From assembly GCF_014648915.1 (NCBI RefSeq), contig NZ_BMSA01000002.1, positions 248,001 to 312,000 on the forward strand: a stretch of DNA of 64,000 nucleotides, read 5' to 3'. The notes under the pieces were generated by a model. That model was not told where the DNA came from. It saw nothing but the letters and a program-made list of their open reading frames with translations, and made no database searches. The DNA is from Streptomyces phaeofaciens. GTDB taxonomy: Bacteria; Actinomycetota; Actinomycetes; Streptomycetales; Streptomycetaceae. Every line of letters begins with the position of its first letter. Positions within the stretch are counted from its first letter, which is position 1. Shown here one piece after another: positions 16,395-25,693 of this stretch. The position numbers and the translations under genes were made by a program.

Positions 16395-17873
16395 TTGCCC
16401 CACTCCCTCGCAGCATCCGCCCCCGCCGTGACCCCACCCCACACCGGCGGCCTGCTCCTCCTGATCGACGGCACCGCAGGACTGCTGACGGTCGCCGCCC
16501 TCGGCATCGCCCTCCTGCTCTTCCTGATCATCAAGGTCAGGATCCAGCCCTTCGTGGCCCTCCTCGCGGTCTCCATAGCCGTCGGCCTGCTCGCCGGACT
16601 GTCCGTCACCGAACTCTTCGGCACCGTCCAGCGCTCGGACGCCGTCTCCACCATCGAGTCCGGCATGGGCGGCATCCTCGGCCATGTCGCGATCATCATC
16701 GGCCTGGGCACGATGCTCGGCGCGATCCTTGAGGTCAGCGGTGGCGCCGAGGTGCTCGCGTCCCGGCTGCTCGGCGTGTTCGGCGAGAAGCGCGCCCCCC
16801 TCGCGATGGGTCTGACCGGCCTGGTCTTCGGCATCCCGGTCTTCTTCGACGTCGGCATCTTCGTCCTCGCGCCGATCGTCTACGCGGCCGCCAAGCGGGG
16901 CGGCCGGTCGATCCTGCTGTACTGCCTGCCGCTGCTGGCGGGCCTGTCCATGACCCACGCGTTCCTGCCCCCGCACCCCGGCCCGGTCGCGGCCGCCGGC
17001 CTGCTCCACGTGGACCTCGGCTGGGTCATCCTCATGGGCGTGGTCTGCGGTGTCCCGGCGGTACTGGCCGCGTGGGTGTTCTCCGCGTGGATCGGCCGCC
17101 GCATCTTCGTCGCCGTACCGCAGGACATGGCCGAGGCGGCGGCGGAGGCCCGGCGGGCCGTCGTCGAGGAACAGCGGGCACAGGGTGTCGTACCCCGCGA
17201 GGACCCGGTGCCCCTCGGCACCGTCCTCGGCATCATCGGTACGCCGCTGCTGCTGATCCTGGCCGCCACGTTCTCCTCGATCGCCCTGGACCCCTCCACC
17301 CTGCGCTCGATCGTCGAGTTCTTCGGCAGCCCCTTCGTGGCGCTCACCCTCGCCCTGCTGCTCGCCTACTACCTGCTCGGCATCCGGCGCGGCTGGTCCC
17401 GCAAGTCCCTGGAAACGGTGTCGACGGCCTCGCTCAAGCCGGTCGGCAACATCCTGCTCGTGGTCGGCGCGGGCGGCGTCTTCGGTGCCGTCCTCAAGGC
17501 GAGCGGTGTGGCCCAGGCCCTGTCGGACACCTTCAACGACGTGGGCCTGCCGGTGATCGTCCTCTCCTACCTGATCTCGGTGGTGCTGCGGATCGCCCAG
17601 GGCTCGGCGACCGTGGCGATCGTGACGACGGCGGGCATCGTGGCCCCGCTGCTCGCCGCCGGCGACCACTCCCAGGCCTTCGTGGCCCTCGTCATCATGG
17701 CCATCTCGGCGGGTTCCATCTTCGCCTCGCACGTCAACGACGGAGGCTTCTGGATGGTCGCCAAGTACTTCGGCATCAGCGAACGCGACACCCTGAAGAC
17801 GTGGACCGTCCTGGAGACGGTGCTGTCGGTGGTGGGGTTCGTGACGGCGGCCGGATTGAGCCTGTTCGTGTAG
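16395..17873 (+). CDS. GntP-family permease (gluconate or D-serine symporter)
   Basis: 492 aa with about 12 membrane segments. GntP-family landmarks: ESGMGGILGHVAIIIGLG, GIPVFFDVGIFVLAPIVYAA, MTHAFLPPHPGPVAAAG, VLRIAQGSATVAIVTTAGIV and SHVNDGGFWMVAKYFG. The family includes H+-coupled gluconate transporters and the D-serine transporter DsdX. With D-amino-acid enzymes on one side and a KDG-type kinase on the other, both substrates are possible. TTG 16395 is chosen because GAGGA (16383-16387) sits seven bases upstream and no ATG or GTG is better placed. The repeat array separates it from ridA, so it may have its own promoter. Confidence 0.87.
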   Translation: MPHSLAASAPAVTPPHTGGLLLLIDGTAGLLTVAALGIALLLFLIIKVRIQPFVALLAVSIAVGLLAGLSVTELFGTVQRSDAVSTIESGMGGILGHVAIIIGLGTMLGAILEVSGGAEVLASRLLGVFGEKRAPLAMGLTGLVFGIPVFFDVGIFVLAPIVYAAAKRGGRSILLYCLPLLAGLSMTHAFLPPHPGPVAAAGLLHVDLGWVILMGVVCGVPAVLAAWVFSAWIGRRIFVAVPQDMAEAAAEARRAVVEEQRAQGVVPREDPVPLGTVLGIIGTPLLLILAATFSSIALDPSTLRSIVEFFGSPFVALTLALLLAYYLLGIRRGWSRKSLETVSTASLKPVGNILLVVGAGGVFGAVLKASGVAQALSDTFNDVGLPVIVLSYLISVVLRIAQGSATVAIVTTAGIVAPLLAAGDHSQAFVALVIMAISAGSIFASHVNDGGFWMVAKYFGISERDTLKTWTVLETVLSVVGFVTAAGLSLFV

Positions 17874-17937
17874 GCGTCTCATAACGAAGTTGGGGCTGGC
17901 TGTGTCCGGCACAGGATCTTCGACCATACTGCCCGCT

Positions 17938-18489
17938 GTGGAGCAGCGCATAGGTTCGAGCAGCCAGCCCCTGGAGGGCGCCGGATTCGACCCGGCATTC
18001 ATCCCCGGGCTCACGTCGCCCGTGACCGCGGAGCCGGAGGACAAGGCGCCCGCCGAGGACGCCGAGGACGCCGAGGGCGTCGGGTCCGAGGAGGCGTCGG
18101 CCCCGGCGGAGGAGTCCCCCGCCGAGGACGAGTCGTCGGACGGCCCCGTCTTCGAGGCATCCGACCGCCGCGCGCGGATCAGCGCCGACGCCAGGGGCGT
18201 CCGTCTCCGACTCGACGAGGAGGCGTGCGAGTTCCGCTGGGACGAGATCGGCGCCGTCGAGACGGAGGCGCCGCGGTTCGGCAAGCGATTCACCATCACG
18301 GTGCACACCCCTGACCGCCGTTGGTACCCGATCGAGATCGAGGCGACGGCCAGGAGCCGCTTCAAGGAGTGGGAGGACCAGCTGGACGCGGTCCTCGACG
18401 CCTACTTCGAAGAAGGGGGCGCCGAGGACGAGGCCGAGGACGTCACGGAGACGGACGTCGCCGAGAAGGACGTCGCCGACAAGGACTAG
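17938..18489 (+). CDS. Acidic protein with C-terminal PH-like small domain
   Basis: 183 aa. Residues ~25-75 are a disordered acidic linker (Glu, Asp, Ala, Pro). Residues ~75-160 form a compact domain: [56 protein letters not shown]. This is clearly related to the small protein at 27669 (shared DRR..I..DA.GV, EF.W.EI..V, R.R...W...L..VL..Y). The beta-rich pattern ending in a helix resembles PH-like domains; that is inference. GTG 17938 is preferred because a CATACT -10-like box ends eight bases before it, suggesting a leaderless message. Its stop shares the CTAG with the convergent carboxypeptidase. Confidence 0.75.
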   Translation: MEQRIGSSSQPLEGAGFDPAFIPGLTSPVTAEPEDKAPAEDAEDAEGVGSEEASAPAEESPAEDESSDGPVFEASDRRARISADARGVRLRLDEEACEFRWDEIGAVETEAPRFGKRFTITVHTPDRRWYPIEIEATARSRFKEWEDQLDAVLDAYFEEGGAEDEAEDVTETDVAEKDVADKD

Positions 18490-19856
18490 GCGCAGTACTG
18501 GGCCTGCTTGCCGATGGACCGGTACATGCAGTCGGCGTTCTCCAGGAGTTGCAGCACCGCGTCCTTGTTACGGGCCGTCTCCCGCTCGATGACCTCGTCG
18601 GGCGGGTAGAACCCACCCCCGGACGCCGATCCCGGGTACATCTCGAAGGTGTACGAGAAGATCTTGTGCGAGCCCCAGAGATAGTCGTCGATCGACCCGT
18701 CCGTGATGTACAGGTCGCTCGCCTGCTCCGGCGTGTAGCCGTTGCTCGCGGCCATCGCCCGCCCGATGGTGGCGAACGCGTTGCGGTCGTCGGCCGTCAT
18801 CCCGGTGGTCGTGTCGGCGGTGGTGTACCCGAAGGGCCACAGCACCAGCTGGCTGTACGTGTGGAAGTCGATCCCGGCGGTGATCTGCTGCTTGCCGCCG
18901 ACGACCCGGCTGCGCACGAAGTCGGCGACGACCTTCACCTCGGGCGCGGACTCGGCGGCCGTGCCCCGGTAGGTCTCCGACGACGTCGAGCCCGAGGAAC
19001 CGCCGCAGCAGCCCCACCGGTAGGCCCAGTTGCGGTTGAGGTCCGTACCGACGGCGGAGGAACCCGAGTTGGGCTGGCGGTTCTTGCGCCATGAGCGGTA
19101 GGAGCCGGTGGCGATGTCGTACTCGCCGCCGTCCGGGTTGAGGTCGGGGACGATCCAGATCTCGCGGCCGTTCACCATGCTGGTGACGCGGGAGTCGGAG
19201 CCGTAGCCCGCGCCGAGTTCACGGATCAGATAGAGCGCCATCTCCACGGTGAGGTGCTCGCGGGCGTGCTGGTGGTGGGTGAACAGCACCTCCGGCTCGG
19301 CCTCGTCGGTGGCGACGTTGTCACTGATCTTGACGGCGACGATGTCCCGGCCCTGGTACGACTTTCCGATCACCCGCTTGCTCATGATGCCCGGGTAGGC
19401 CGCGATGCGCTGGTCGATCTCCGCCGTCATCTCCGCGTAGTTGTGGTAGCGGGAGTCGGCGGAGGGGAAGTCGAACAGCCGCACCTCGTCCTCGGCGACC
19501 CGGTTCGGCGCGGAGCCCAGCAGGGACACCTCGTACCCCTGGGAGCGCAGCTTCGTGATCTGGTCGGCGCGGCCCGAGACGACGACGGTCTCCTCGTCGG
19601 CCTCGTCGACGCTCACCCCGGACGCCGCGATCGCGGTGCGCATCTGCGGGGTGCTGTGGTGGATCCGGATCTCGTACTGACGGATGTCGTCGGCGGAGGC
19701 CGTCGGCTTCGAGGCGCTGCCCGCGGCGGCGTCGGTGGCCGTGGCCGTCAGTGGTGCCGCGAGGGCCAGGGCCAGCAGGGCGGCGAGGGCGGCGGACCTT
19801 CTGCCGCCGCGGGCGCTTGTGGCGCCGGAGCCTGAGCCGCGGATGCGAAGTCGCAT
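18486..19856 (-). CDS. Secreted zinc carboxypeptidase, M14 family
   Basis: 456 aa. A signal peptide (basic [11 protein letters not shown] start, then [15 protein letters not shown]) and a ~90-residue propeptide precede the M14 domain. Zinc ligands: HxxE in [16 protein letters not shown], and the later His in [17 protein letters not shown]; the catalytic Glu is in YTFEMYPG. Substrate-carboxylate residues lie in [13 protein letters not shown], and CCGG suggests a disulfide. It would trim C-terminal residues from extracellular peptides. The start ATG 19856 has AGGAGA immediately upstream; a longer open frame to 19988 lacks an RBS and crosses the promoter. Its stop overlaps that of the convergent gene by four bases. 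Confidence 0.88.
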   Translation of the reverse strand: MRLRIRGSGSGATSARGGRRSAALAALLALALAAPLTATATDAAAGSASKPTASADDIRQYEIRIHHSTPQMRTAIAASGVSVDEADEETVVVSGRADQITKLRSQGYEVSLLGSAPNRVAEDEVRLFDFPSADSRYHNYAEMTAEIDQRIAAYPGIMSKRVIGKSYQGRDIVAVKISDNVATDEAEPEVLFTHHQHAREHLTVEMALYLIRELGAGYGSDSRVTSMVNGREIWIVPDLNPDGGEYDIATGSYRSWRKNRQPNSGSSAVGTDLNRNWAYRWGCCGGSSGSTSSETYRGTAAESAPEVKVVADFVRSRVVGGKQQITAGIDFHTYSQLVLWPFGYTTADTTTGMTADDRNAFATIGRAMAASNGYTPEQASDLYITDGSIDDYLWGSHKIFSYTFEMYPGSASGGGFYPPDEVIERETARNKDAVLQLLENADCMYRSIGKQAQYCA

Positions 19857-19949
19857 GAGATCTCCTTGTGGGGAGGGGAAGTGTGGGGGGTGGTGCTGCT
19901 TCCGTGCGACGTGCTGTGCGCTTGCTGTGCGGCGGTACGGGTGCCGCTC

Positions 19950-19978
19950 ATCGTGAGCGCATGGCATGTGCAGGTCAA
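19950..19978 (-). promoter_or_regulatory. Promoter of the carboxypeptidase gene
   Basis: On the minus strand TTGACC (19978-19973), a 17-base spacer and CACGAT (19955-19950) form a good vegetative promoter, leaving a leader of about 85 bases before ATG 19856. Confidence 0.55.
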
Positions 19979-20165
19979 GAGAGGACAAAGAGCCGCTTGG
20001 CCTGAATCATGCGGATGAAGGCCGCGCAGTGTACGCATGACCACGCCTTTCGGCGCGATCCACGGCAAAGTGCACCCACCCGTGTGACCTGAACGTGCAT
20101 ATATGTACGGCCCGGGGAAGCCTGAGGGTCCGCATGAACGGACCCCCTCAGAGGACTGGCTGATC
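19979..20165. other. Rest of the divergent gap before the LuxR regulator gene
   Basis: No gene is seen. The only notable element is a near-palindrome GTGCATATATGTAC (20095-20108) around a perfect CATATATG core, AT-rich for this genome and about 60 bases before the LuxR gene, a possible operator. I could not place a convincing promoter for the rightward gene. Confidence 0.4.
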
Positions 20166-22676
20166 ATGGGTGGATCAGCGCCGCGCCGGGACTGGCACCT
20201 CCCGGTGGAGACGACCAGTTTCGTCGACCGGCGGACCGAACTGGCCGAAGGGCGCGAGCTGTTGGCGAGGGCCCGGTTGGTCACCCTGACCGGCCCGGGC
20301 GGCGTCGGCAAGACCCGTCTGGCCGGCCGCATCGCGGCCCGCGTTGCCCGCGCCTTCCCCGACGGCGTCCGCTTCGTCCACCTCTCGGGACTGCACGACC
20401 CGGCCCTGGTCCCGCACGGCGTGGCCGACGCCCTCGGCCTCCACGACCACTCCGACCGCCCGCCGCTGGAGGCGCTGGCCCAGCGCCTGCGGGACCGCCG
20501 GCTGCTGCTGGTCGTCGACAACTGCGAGCATCTGCTCGCCGCCTGCGCCCAGCTGGCCGCCGCGCTCCTGCGCGGCACGACCGGCATCCGCATCCTCGCC
20601 ACCAGCCGTCACCGGCTCGGGCTGACCGAGGAGCACCTCATGGACGTACGGCCGCTGCCCGTGCCCGACCCGGACGGCGACCTCTCCGCCGCCGACGGCT
20701 ACCCGGCGCTCGCGCTCTTCGCCGACCGGGCCGCCGCCGTGGTCCCCGGCTTCCGCCTCACCGCGGCGAACCGGGCGTCGGTCGCCCGCCTCTGCCGCCG
20801 CCTCGACGGCCTCCCGCTCGCCATCGAACTGGCCGCCGTGCGGATGCGCGTCCTCGACGTCGACCAGCTCGTGGCCCGCCTCGACGACCGCTACCGCCTC
20901 CTCACCGGCGGCAGCCCCGCGGTCCTGCCCCGCCACCAGACCCTGCGCGCGGCGGTCGACTGGAGCCACGCCCTGTGCGACCCGCGCGAACAGCTGGTCT
21001 GGGCCCGGCTGTCGGTACTGGCCGGGAGCTTCGACCTGGAGACGGCGGAGGCGGTGTGCGCGGGAGCGGACGGGGCGGCCACCGCCACCGCCACCGTCCC
21101 CGTCACCACCAGCGCCACCGTCCCCGTCGCCACCAGCGCCACCGCCACCCTCCCCGTCACCACCAGCGCCACCGCCACCGATTCACGAGCCGACGCGGCG
21201 GCGGAACGCGGTACCCACGCCGCCGGCGACCGGGCGCCCTCCCCCCGCCTCCACCCCCACGACGTCCTGGAAGCCGTCGCCGGGCTGGTCGACAAGTCCG
21301 TGCTGTGCCGCGAGACCGGCCCGGCCGGCGGCGTCCGCTACCGCCTCCTCGACAGCCTCCGCCACTACGGTCTCGAACGCCTGCGTGAGCAACCGGGGGA
21401 GGAGCGGGCCACCCGCACCCGGCACCGGGACTGGACCCAGCGCCAGGCCGCCGCCCACGAGCGCGCCTGGTTCGGCCCCGGCCAGCCCGCCATCGTCGCC
21501 CGCCTGCGCGCCGACCGCGACAACATCCGCGCCGCCCTCGACTTCAGCCTCACCACCCCCGGAGAGGCTCTCGCGGGACTGCGGCTCGCCGGCACCCTGT
21601 GGTTCCACTGGCACGCCTGCGGAGCACCCCGTGAAGGCCGCTACTGGCTCGACCGCGCCCTCGACGCCAACCCCGGCCCCACCTCCGAACGCGCCCGCGC
21701 CCTGTGGATCGCGGGCCTGCTGGCCGGCTGCCCCGAGGACCTCACCCGTGGCCGGCACCGCGCCGAACAGGCCCGCGACCTCGCCCACCGCCTGGGCGAC
21801 CGGGCGGAGGCGGCGCACGCCGACTACGTCGTCGGCGTCATCCGTCTCTTCAGCGACGATCTCACCGGCGCCCTCGACCACTTCCGCACCGGCGTCGCCC
21901 GCGGCCCGCTCCCCGGCCAGCACCTCAGCCTCGTCGGCCTCGACCGGGTCGAACTCGCCTGCGCCCTGGCCTTCCTGGGCCGCGCCGACGAGGCCATCGA
22001 CGTCTGCGAGGAGACCCGCCGGCTCTGCGCCGCGCACGGCGAGCGGTGGGTGCTGTCGTACGTGGAACGCATCCTCGCGCTCGCCCACAGCGTGAAGGGC
22101 GACCGGGACCGGGCGGAGGCGCACGGCCGGGAGGCCCTGCGGCTCAAGCTCGCGGTGCACGACGTGCTCGGCATGGGACTCACCCTCGACCTGCTGGCCC
22201 GGATCGCGGCCGAGCGCGGCGCCCACGACCGGGCGGCCGTCCTGCTCGGCGGTGCCGACCGCGCCTGGGCCGACGTCGACCGTGACCGCTGGGGCTCGGC
22301 GGCCCTCAACGCCACCCGCCGGGCCGGCGAGGAACGCGTCCGTGAGGCGCTCGGCCCCGCCGCCCTGCGCCGGGCCTACGACCGGGGCGCCGCCCTCGCC
22401 CTCGCGGACGTCGTCGCGTACGCGCTGGACGAGACCGAGGGCGAGCCGCCCGCCGCGCCCGAGCGGCCCGCCGCCGGACCGCAGCCCGGTGTCCGCCTCA
22501 CCCGCCGCGAGACGCAGGTCGCCGCACTGGTCGCCGAGGGACTCGCCAACCAGCAGATCGCCGACCGCCTGGTGATCGCCCGCCGCACCGCCGAAGGGCA
22601 CGTCGAACGCATCCTCAGCAAGCTCGGCCTCAGCAACCGCAGCCAGATCGCCGCCTGGGTGACGGCCCAGCGGTGA
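20166..22676 (+). CDS. ATP-binding LuxR-family transcriptional regulator
   Basis: 836 aa. The N-terminal NTPase has Walker A GPGGVGKT (residues 43-50), Walker B LLLVVDNCEHL and sensor ILATSRHRLG, as in the AfsR-type STAND ATPases. A helical arm (GLPLAIELAAVRMRVL) and TPR-like repeats follow. The C-terminus (~770-830) is a GerE helix-turn-helix (LTRRETQVAALVAEGLANQQIADRL). Such proteins switch on promoters when ATP and a ligand or partner bind. Between ATPase and arm is an odd Thr/Ala/Val insertion (~residues 305-338) made of DNA repeats. ATG 20166 is preferred to 20103 because it has a GAGGA upstream; this is uncertain. The stop overlaps a GTG (GTGA, 22673) of the next frame. Confidence 0.85.
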   Translation: MGGSAPRRDWHLPVETTSFVDRRTELAEGRELLARARLVTLTGPGGVGKTRLAGRIAARVARAFPDGVRFVHLSGLHDPALVPHGVADALGLHDHSDRPPLEALAQRLRDRRLLLVVDNCEHLLAACAQLAAALLRGTTGIRILATSRHRLGLTEEHLMDVRPLPVPDPDGDLSAADGYPALALFADRAAAVVPGFRLTAANRASVARLCRRLDGLPLAIELAAVRMRVLDVDQLVARLDDRYRLLTGGSPAVLPRHQTLRAAVDWSHALCDPREQLVWARLSVLAGSFDLETAEAVCAGADGAATATATVPVTTSATVPVATSATATLPVTTSATATDSRADAAAERGTHAAGDRAPSPRLHPHDVLEAVAGLVDKSVLCRETGPAGGVRYRLLDSLRHYGLERLREQPGEERATRTRHRDWTQRQAAAHERAWFGPGQPAIVARLRADRDNIRAALDFSLTTPGEALAGLRLAGTLWFHWHACGAPREGRYWLDRALDANPGPTSERARALWIAGLLAGCPEDLTRGRHRAEQARDLAHRLGDRAEAAHADYVVGVIRLFSDDLTGALDHFRTGVARGPLPGQHLSLVGLDRVELACALAFLGRADEAIDVCEETRRLCAAHGERWVLSYVERILALAHSVKGDRDRAEAHGREALRLKLAVHDVLGMGLTLDLLARIAAERGAHDRAAVLLGGADRAWADVDRDRWGSAALNATRRAGEERVREALGPAALRRAYDRGAALALADVVAYALDETEGEPPAAPERPAAGPQPGVRLTRRETQVAALVAEGLANQQIADRLVIARRTAEGHVERILSKLGLSNRSQIAAWVTAQR
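21096..21179 (+). repeat. Intragenic minisatellite in the LuxR-type regulator
   Basis: Three near-identical 24-base units, GTCCCCGTCACCACCAGCGC + CACC (21096-21119, 21120-21143, 21150-21173), are followed or separated by GCCACC hexamers. They encode VPVTTSAT-type units in a flexible linker. Units are multiples of three, so copy number could change without a frameshift. Confidence 0.75.
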
Positions 22677-22720
22677 CCGCCCCGCACTCCACCCACCCAC
22701 CCGCACCCATGGGGGACCCC

Positions 22721-23683
22721 ATGACCACCCGACCCGCCCGGCCCACCGCCCTCCAGCCCGCCGCCGTCCGCCCGGCCGCCGCCGCGCCACCGCCCGTGCA
22801 GGGCACCTTCGACCACCGGATGGCCGTCTTCGGCACCGACGAGGCGTTCGTCGCCGCCGCCCTCCCCTTCCTCACCGAGGGTCTCGCCGCCTCCCACGAG
22901 CCGCCGCCCCTCGCGATCGTCGCCCCCGACAAGCTGGACCTCCTGCGCGACGCCCTCGGCACCACCGCGAAGGACGTCGGCCTCCTCCCGCACACCGACT
23001 GGTACACCGGCTCGGCCGCCAACGCCGTGGCCCGCGCCGCCCGGCACCTCGCCACCCAGGCCGGCCCCGGCGGCCGCTGCCACCTCCTCATGGAACCCGT
23101 GTGGAACGGCCGCGCCGGCCGCTCCCCGCGCGAGAGCACCGAGTGGATCCGCTACGAGGCCCTCGCCAACCTCCTCTTCGCCCCCACGGCGACCACCGCG
23201 ATGTGCGTCTACGACACCCGCACCGCCGGTGCCGTCGTCGTCGAGGCGGCCCGCCGCGCCCACCCGGACACCGGCGTCTACGCGGACCCGTTCGAGATCG
23301 CCGCCGAACTGGACGCCGTACCGCTGGCGCCCGTGCCGTCCGAGGCCGAGCTGCTGCCCGAGCCGGTGCCGGAGGCGGTGCGCGGCTGGGCGGCCGCGCG
23401 GGGGCTGGGGCCGGCCGACGCGGAGCTGTTCGCCACGGCCGTCGCGGAGGCGGCCGGCCTCGGCCCGGTGACCGGCGCCCTGCTGTGGGGCGAGGCCCCC
23501 GGCTGCTGCTGCGAACTGGGCCTGGCCCGGCGCGTCGACGACCCGCTCGCCGGGTTCGTGCCGCCCGGCACCGCCGCCCCGGAGCCCGGCCAGGGCCTGT
23601 GGTTCGCCCGCCAGGTGTGCGCGTACGTCGACGTCCGTGCCGCGGCCGGCGGGGGCACGTCCGTACGCCTTCAGTACGGGTGA
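22721..23683 (+). CDS. MEDS-domain sensory protein
   Basis: 320 aa from ATG 22721, preceded by GGGGGACCCC; a GTG at 22673 overlapping the LuxR stop is the alternative and would add 16 residues. The central part (~30-200) matches the MEDS/DcmR sensory domain: DHRMAVFGTDEAFVAAALPFLTEGL, PLAIVAPDKLDLL, CHLLMEPVWNG and MCVYDTRTAGA. In Streptomyces such domains are often fused to, or adjacent to, anti-sigma HATPase modules; here the C-terminal ~90 residues (LFATAVAEAAGLG, WFARQVCAYVDVR) look like a degenerate HATPase without ATP-binding motifs. A real HATPase gene follows. Partner and signal are unknown. Confidence 0.75.
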   Translation: MTTRPARPTALQPAAVRPAAAAPPPVQGTFDHRMAVFGTDEAFVAAALPFLTEGLAASHEPPPLAIVAPDKLDLLRDALGTTAKDVGLLPHTDWYTGSAANAVARAARHLATQAGPGGRCHLLMEPVWNGRAGRSPRESTEWIRYEALANLLFAPTATTAMCVYDTRTAGAVVVEAARRAHPDTGVYADPFEIAAELDAVPLAPVPSEAELLPEPVPEAVRGWAAARGLGPADAELFATAVAEAAGLGPVTGALLWGEAPGCCCELGLARRVDDPLAGFVPPGTAAPEPGQGLWFARQVCAYVDVRAAAGGGTSVRLQYG

Positions 23684-23776
23684 GCCCCCGCGTGTACCCC
23701 GGTGGTACTACGGGCGGGTACGGAAACGGGTAGTCCTCCCCGTGCGCGTGAGGCCCGGGGAGGGCACGCTGACCTC

Positions 23777-24268
23777 ATGCTGCGACTCTCCGGGGGAGAC
23801 CCCCTCCCGGACCCCCACCCTCAGTACGGCGCGTACCCCCAGCCGCCGTTGGGAGCCGGTCATTCGAGCATCGAGTACGAGCCCCGGCCCGCCGCCGTCC
23901 GCGAGGCCCGCGCGCAGGTGCGCGGGCAGCTGGAACGGTGGGGGCTGGGGGAGCGGGACGACCTGGTCGACACGGCCGAGCTGCTGGTCAGCGAGCTGGC
24001 CACCAACGCCGTGCTGCACTCCGCGAGCCGCTTCAGGCTCACCCTCTTCGCCGCGCACGGCACGCTGCGCTGCGAGGTCGCCGACACCGGCCGGCACCCC
24101 CCGGAGTTACGGGAGGCGGGCGACGCGGAGAGCGGCCGGGGGATGTTCCTCGTGGACGCCCTCGCCCGGGGCTGGGGCTGCCACCGGGACGGGCCGGGCA
24201 AGACCGTGTGGTTCGAGCTCGGCACCTGCGGCTGCGACGGCTGCGGCCGGCGGCAGCCGTCGCAGTAG
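23777..24268 (+). CDS. HATPase-domain protein, RsbW/SpoIIAB-like
   Basis: 163 aa. A single HATPase_c domain: N-box TAELLVSELATNAVLHSASR, G1 box ADTGRHPPEL and G2 box GRGMFLVDALARGWG. No DHp domain is present, so it is not a complete sensor kinase. Proteins of this size are very numerous in Streptomyces and act as anti-sigma or anti-anti-sigma kinases. The C-terminus carries an unusual Cys-rich tail (CGCDGCGRR), possibly a metal or redox site. ATG 23777 lies at the start of the conserved region; a longer frame lacks an RBS. It sits next to the MEDS gene, suggesting a signalling pair. Confidence 0.78.
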   Translation: MLRLSGGDPLPDPHPQYGAYPQPPLGAGHSSIEYEPRPAAVREARAQVRGQLERWGLGERDDLVDTAELLVSELATNAVLHSASRFRLTLFAAHGTLRCEVADTGRHPPELREAGDAESGRGMFLVDALARGWGCHRDGPGKTVWFELGTCGCDGCGRRQPSQ

Positions 24269-24337
24269 CAACCACTTCGGGTGGAGATCGTGCCCGCCCC
24301 CTTGCCGGACCGGCCGCTTTGGGCTTTCTTGACCTTC

Positions 24338-25663
24338 ATGGCGGACACCACGGGAAACCCCACGGACACCGAGGCACCATCCGGCATCGACAACCCCACC
24401 CCCCGCAAGGCGAGTTGGAAGTACATCGGCCCCGGCATCGTCGTCGCCGCGACCGGTGTGGGCGCCGGCGACCTGGTCGCCACGCTCATCGCGGGCAGCA
24501 ACTTCGGCTACACCCTCCTCTGGGCGGCGGTCGCCGGCTGCCTGGTGAAGATCTCCCTGGCGGAGGCGGCGGGGCGCTGGCACCTGTCCACCGGCCGCAC
24601 CCTCTTCGACGGCTGGGCGAGCCTCGGCCGCTGGACGACGTGGTTCTTCGTCGTCTACGTCGTGATCTGGGGCTTCGTCTACGGCGCGGCCGCGATGTCG
24701 TCGAGCGCGCTGCCGCTCCAGGCGCTGTTCCCCGACGTGATGGACCTCGAATGGTGGGGCATCGCGTGCGGGCTGGTCGGGCTGGTCTTCGTCTGGTTCA
24801 ACAAGTACGCGGTCTTCGAGAAGGTCATGACGGTCCTGGTGGGTGTCATGTTCGTCGTCACCGTCTACCTGGCGATCCGGGTCACCCCGAACCTCCCCGA
24901 CGCCCTCGCCGGCCTGCTGCCGGTACTGCCCGACGAGAAGGACTCCGTCCTCAACACCCTCGGTCTGATCGGCGGCGTCGGCGGCACCGTCACACTGGCC
25001 GCGTACGGCTACTGGGTCAACGCCAAGGGCTGGACCGACACCGGCTGGATGAAGGTGATGCGCCTGGACAACCGCGTCGCGTACCTCACGACCGGCATCT
25101 TCGTCATCGCCATGCTCTTCGTCGGCGCGGAGCTGCTGCACTCGGCGAACGTGGCGATCGCGAGCGGCGACAAGGGGCTCGTCCAGCTCGGCGACATCCT
25201 GGAGGCCGAGTACGGCGGGGCGACCGCGAAATTCTTCCTGATCGGCTTCTTCGCCACCTCCTTCACCTCCCTGATCGGCGTCTGGCACGGCGTCAGCCTG
25301 ATGTTCGCCGACTTCGTGGAGCGCTTCCGGTCCCAGCAGGCGGCCCGCGGCGAGAAGGTCGCCTCGGGCGAGCGCGAGCGCTCCTGGCCCTTCCGCGCCT
25401 ACCTCCTCTGGCTGACCTTCCCGCCGATCGTCCTGCTCTTCCAGGGCCAGCCCTTCCGCCTGATCATCCTGTACGGCGTCCTGGGCGCGGCCTTCCTGCC
25501 GTTCCTGGCGGGCACGCTGCTGTGGCTGCTCAACTCCTCCCGCACGCCACGCCAGTGGCGCAACGGTCCGCTGAGCAACACGATGCTCGCGCTGGCCGGG
25601 GTGCTCTTCCTGGTGCTGTGCGTGAAGCAGGTCTGGGACCAGCCGTGGTCGGAGTTCTTCTGA
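24338..25663 (+). CDS. Nramp-related membrane transporter lacking canonical metal motifs
   Basis: 441 aa, about 11 membrane helices, with overall Nramp layout (GPGIVVAATGVGAGDLVATL in helix 1, ISLAEAAGRW after helix 2). The metal-binding DPGN of helix 1 is replaced by GVGAGDLV (Asp45 is shifted), and the MPH motif of helix 6 by TLAAYGYWV. It is therefore a divergent member of the family, not a standard Mn2+/Fe2+ importer. Members without these motifs include Mg2+/Al3+ transporters and proteins of unknown substrate. Nothing nearby indicates its cargo. The start was chosen at ATG 24338 in the charged N-terminal tail; the extension to 24281 is less likely. Confidence 0.78.
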   Translation: MADTTGNPTDTEAPSGIDNPTPRKASWKYIGPGIVVAATGVGAGDLVATLIAGSNFGYTLLWAAVAGCLVKISLAEAAGRWHLSTGRTLFDGWASLGRWTTWFFVVYVVIWGFVYGAAAMSSSALPLQALFPDVMDLEWWGIACGLVGLVFVWFNKYAVFEKVMTVLVGVMFVVTVYLAIRVTPNLPDALAGLLPVLPDEKDSVLNTLGLIGGVGGTVTLAAYGYWVNAKGWTDTGWMKVMRLDNRVAYLTTGIFVIAMLFVGAELLHSANVAIASGDKGLVQLGDILEAEYGGATAKFFLIGFFATSFTSLIGVWHGVSLMFADFVERFRSQQAARGEKVASGERERSWPFRAYLLWLTFPPIVLLFQGQPFRLIILYGVLGAAFLPFLAGTLLWLLNSSRTPRQWRNGPLSNTMLALAGVLFLVLCVKQVWDQPWSEFF

Positions 25664-25693
25664 CCGCGCGTCCGGTCCCATTGCCTTCGTCCG

